The notes beneath the pieces are model-generated. The model did not search any database. It saw only the letters and a program-made list of their open reading frames with translations, and was not told where the DNA came from. Shown one piece after another: positions 5,911 to 5,925 of a DNA stretch of 5,925 nt. Origin of the DNA: Deltaproteobacteria bacterium (GTDB lineage: Bacteria > Desulfobacterota > GWC2-55-46 > S146-70); assembly GCA_015492395.1 (NCBI GenBank), contig WGFD01000223.1, positions 1 to 5,925 on the forward strand, read 5' to 3'. The translations under genes and the position numbers were made by a program. Position 1 is the first letter of the stretch; each line of letters opens with the position of its first letter.

Positions 5911-5925
5911 GGAACCTCTGAATAA
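5911..5925. mobile_element. End of a second copy of the repeated element (first 15 bases)
   Basis: GGAACCTCTGAATAA is the exact reverse complement of 100-114 at the other edge. It is preceded by TTAG (5907-5910), again a YTAR tetranucleotide, matching TTAA beside the left copy. If it continues like the left copy, a 13-bp hairpin would start at 5914 and could act as a structured 3' end for the comEC message. Only these 15 bases are visible, so orientation and length are unknown. Confidence 0.5.

Overview
The window holds a compact, single-strand cluster of four intact genes, all on the + strand: nicotinamidase (pncA, 322-909), endonuclease III (nth, 906-1553), excinuclease subunit C (uvrC, 1546-3384) and the DNA-uptake channel ComEC (comEC, 3403-5910). 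The first three overlap by 4 and 8 bp, and the last follows after 18 bp. There is no convincing terminator between them, so they read as one operon. The two middle genes repair DNA (base excision and nucleotide excision), comEC would bring single-stranded DNA into the cytoplasm, and pncA returns nicotinamide to the NAD pool. That the four share a physiological task is inference; their co-transcription is well supported by the spacing.

Both edges of the window carry the same short sequence in inverted orientation. Bases 100-114 are the exact reverse complement of 5911-5925 (GGAACCTCTGAATAA). Each outer end abuts a YTAR tetranucleotide (TTAA at 115-118, TTAG at 5907-5910). This is what ends of an IS5-like transposable element, or of a small non-autonomous derivative, would look like. 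The left edge (1-114) also contains three perfect hairpins in a row (11, 12 and 13 bp stems). No transposase is visible. The window is therefore host sequence lying between two partial copies of a repeated element, and it may have been bounded by assembly breaks at that repeat.

Bases 115-321 are mostly non-coding: a 17-base palindrome, a possible promoter, and a tiny TTG-initiated frame with a strong ribosome binding site that ends on the pncA start codon (TGATG). None of these is secure.

Organism: a bacterium with good Shine-Dalgarno sequences, moderate GC, and frequent AGG (Arg) and ATA (Ile) codons. This style and the gene set would suit Nitrospirota or Desulfobacterota-like lineages, but the window alone cannot settle the phylum. 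The core genes look functional. The two departures from family consensus worth noting are the loss of the fourth cysteine of the usual UvrC cysteine quartet (Ala180) and a Gln in place of the second His of the metallo-beta-lactamase motif in ComEC. I see no evidence of a wholly new system here; the least explained part is the repeated palindromic element at both edges.
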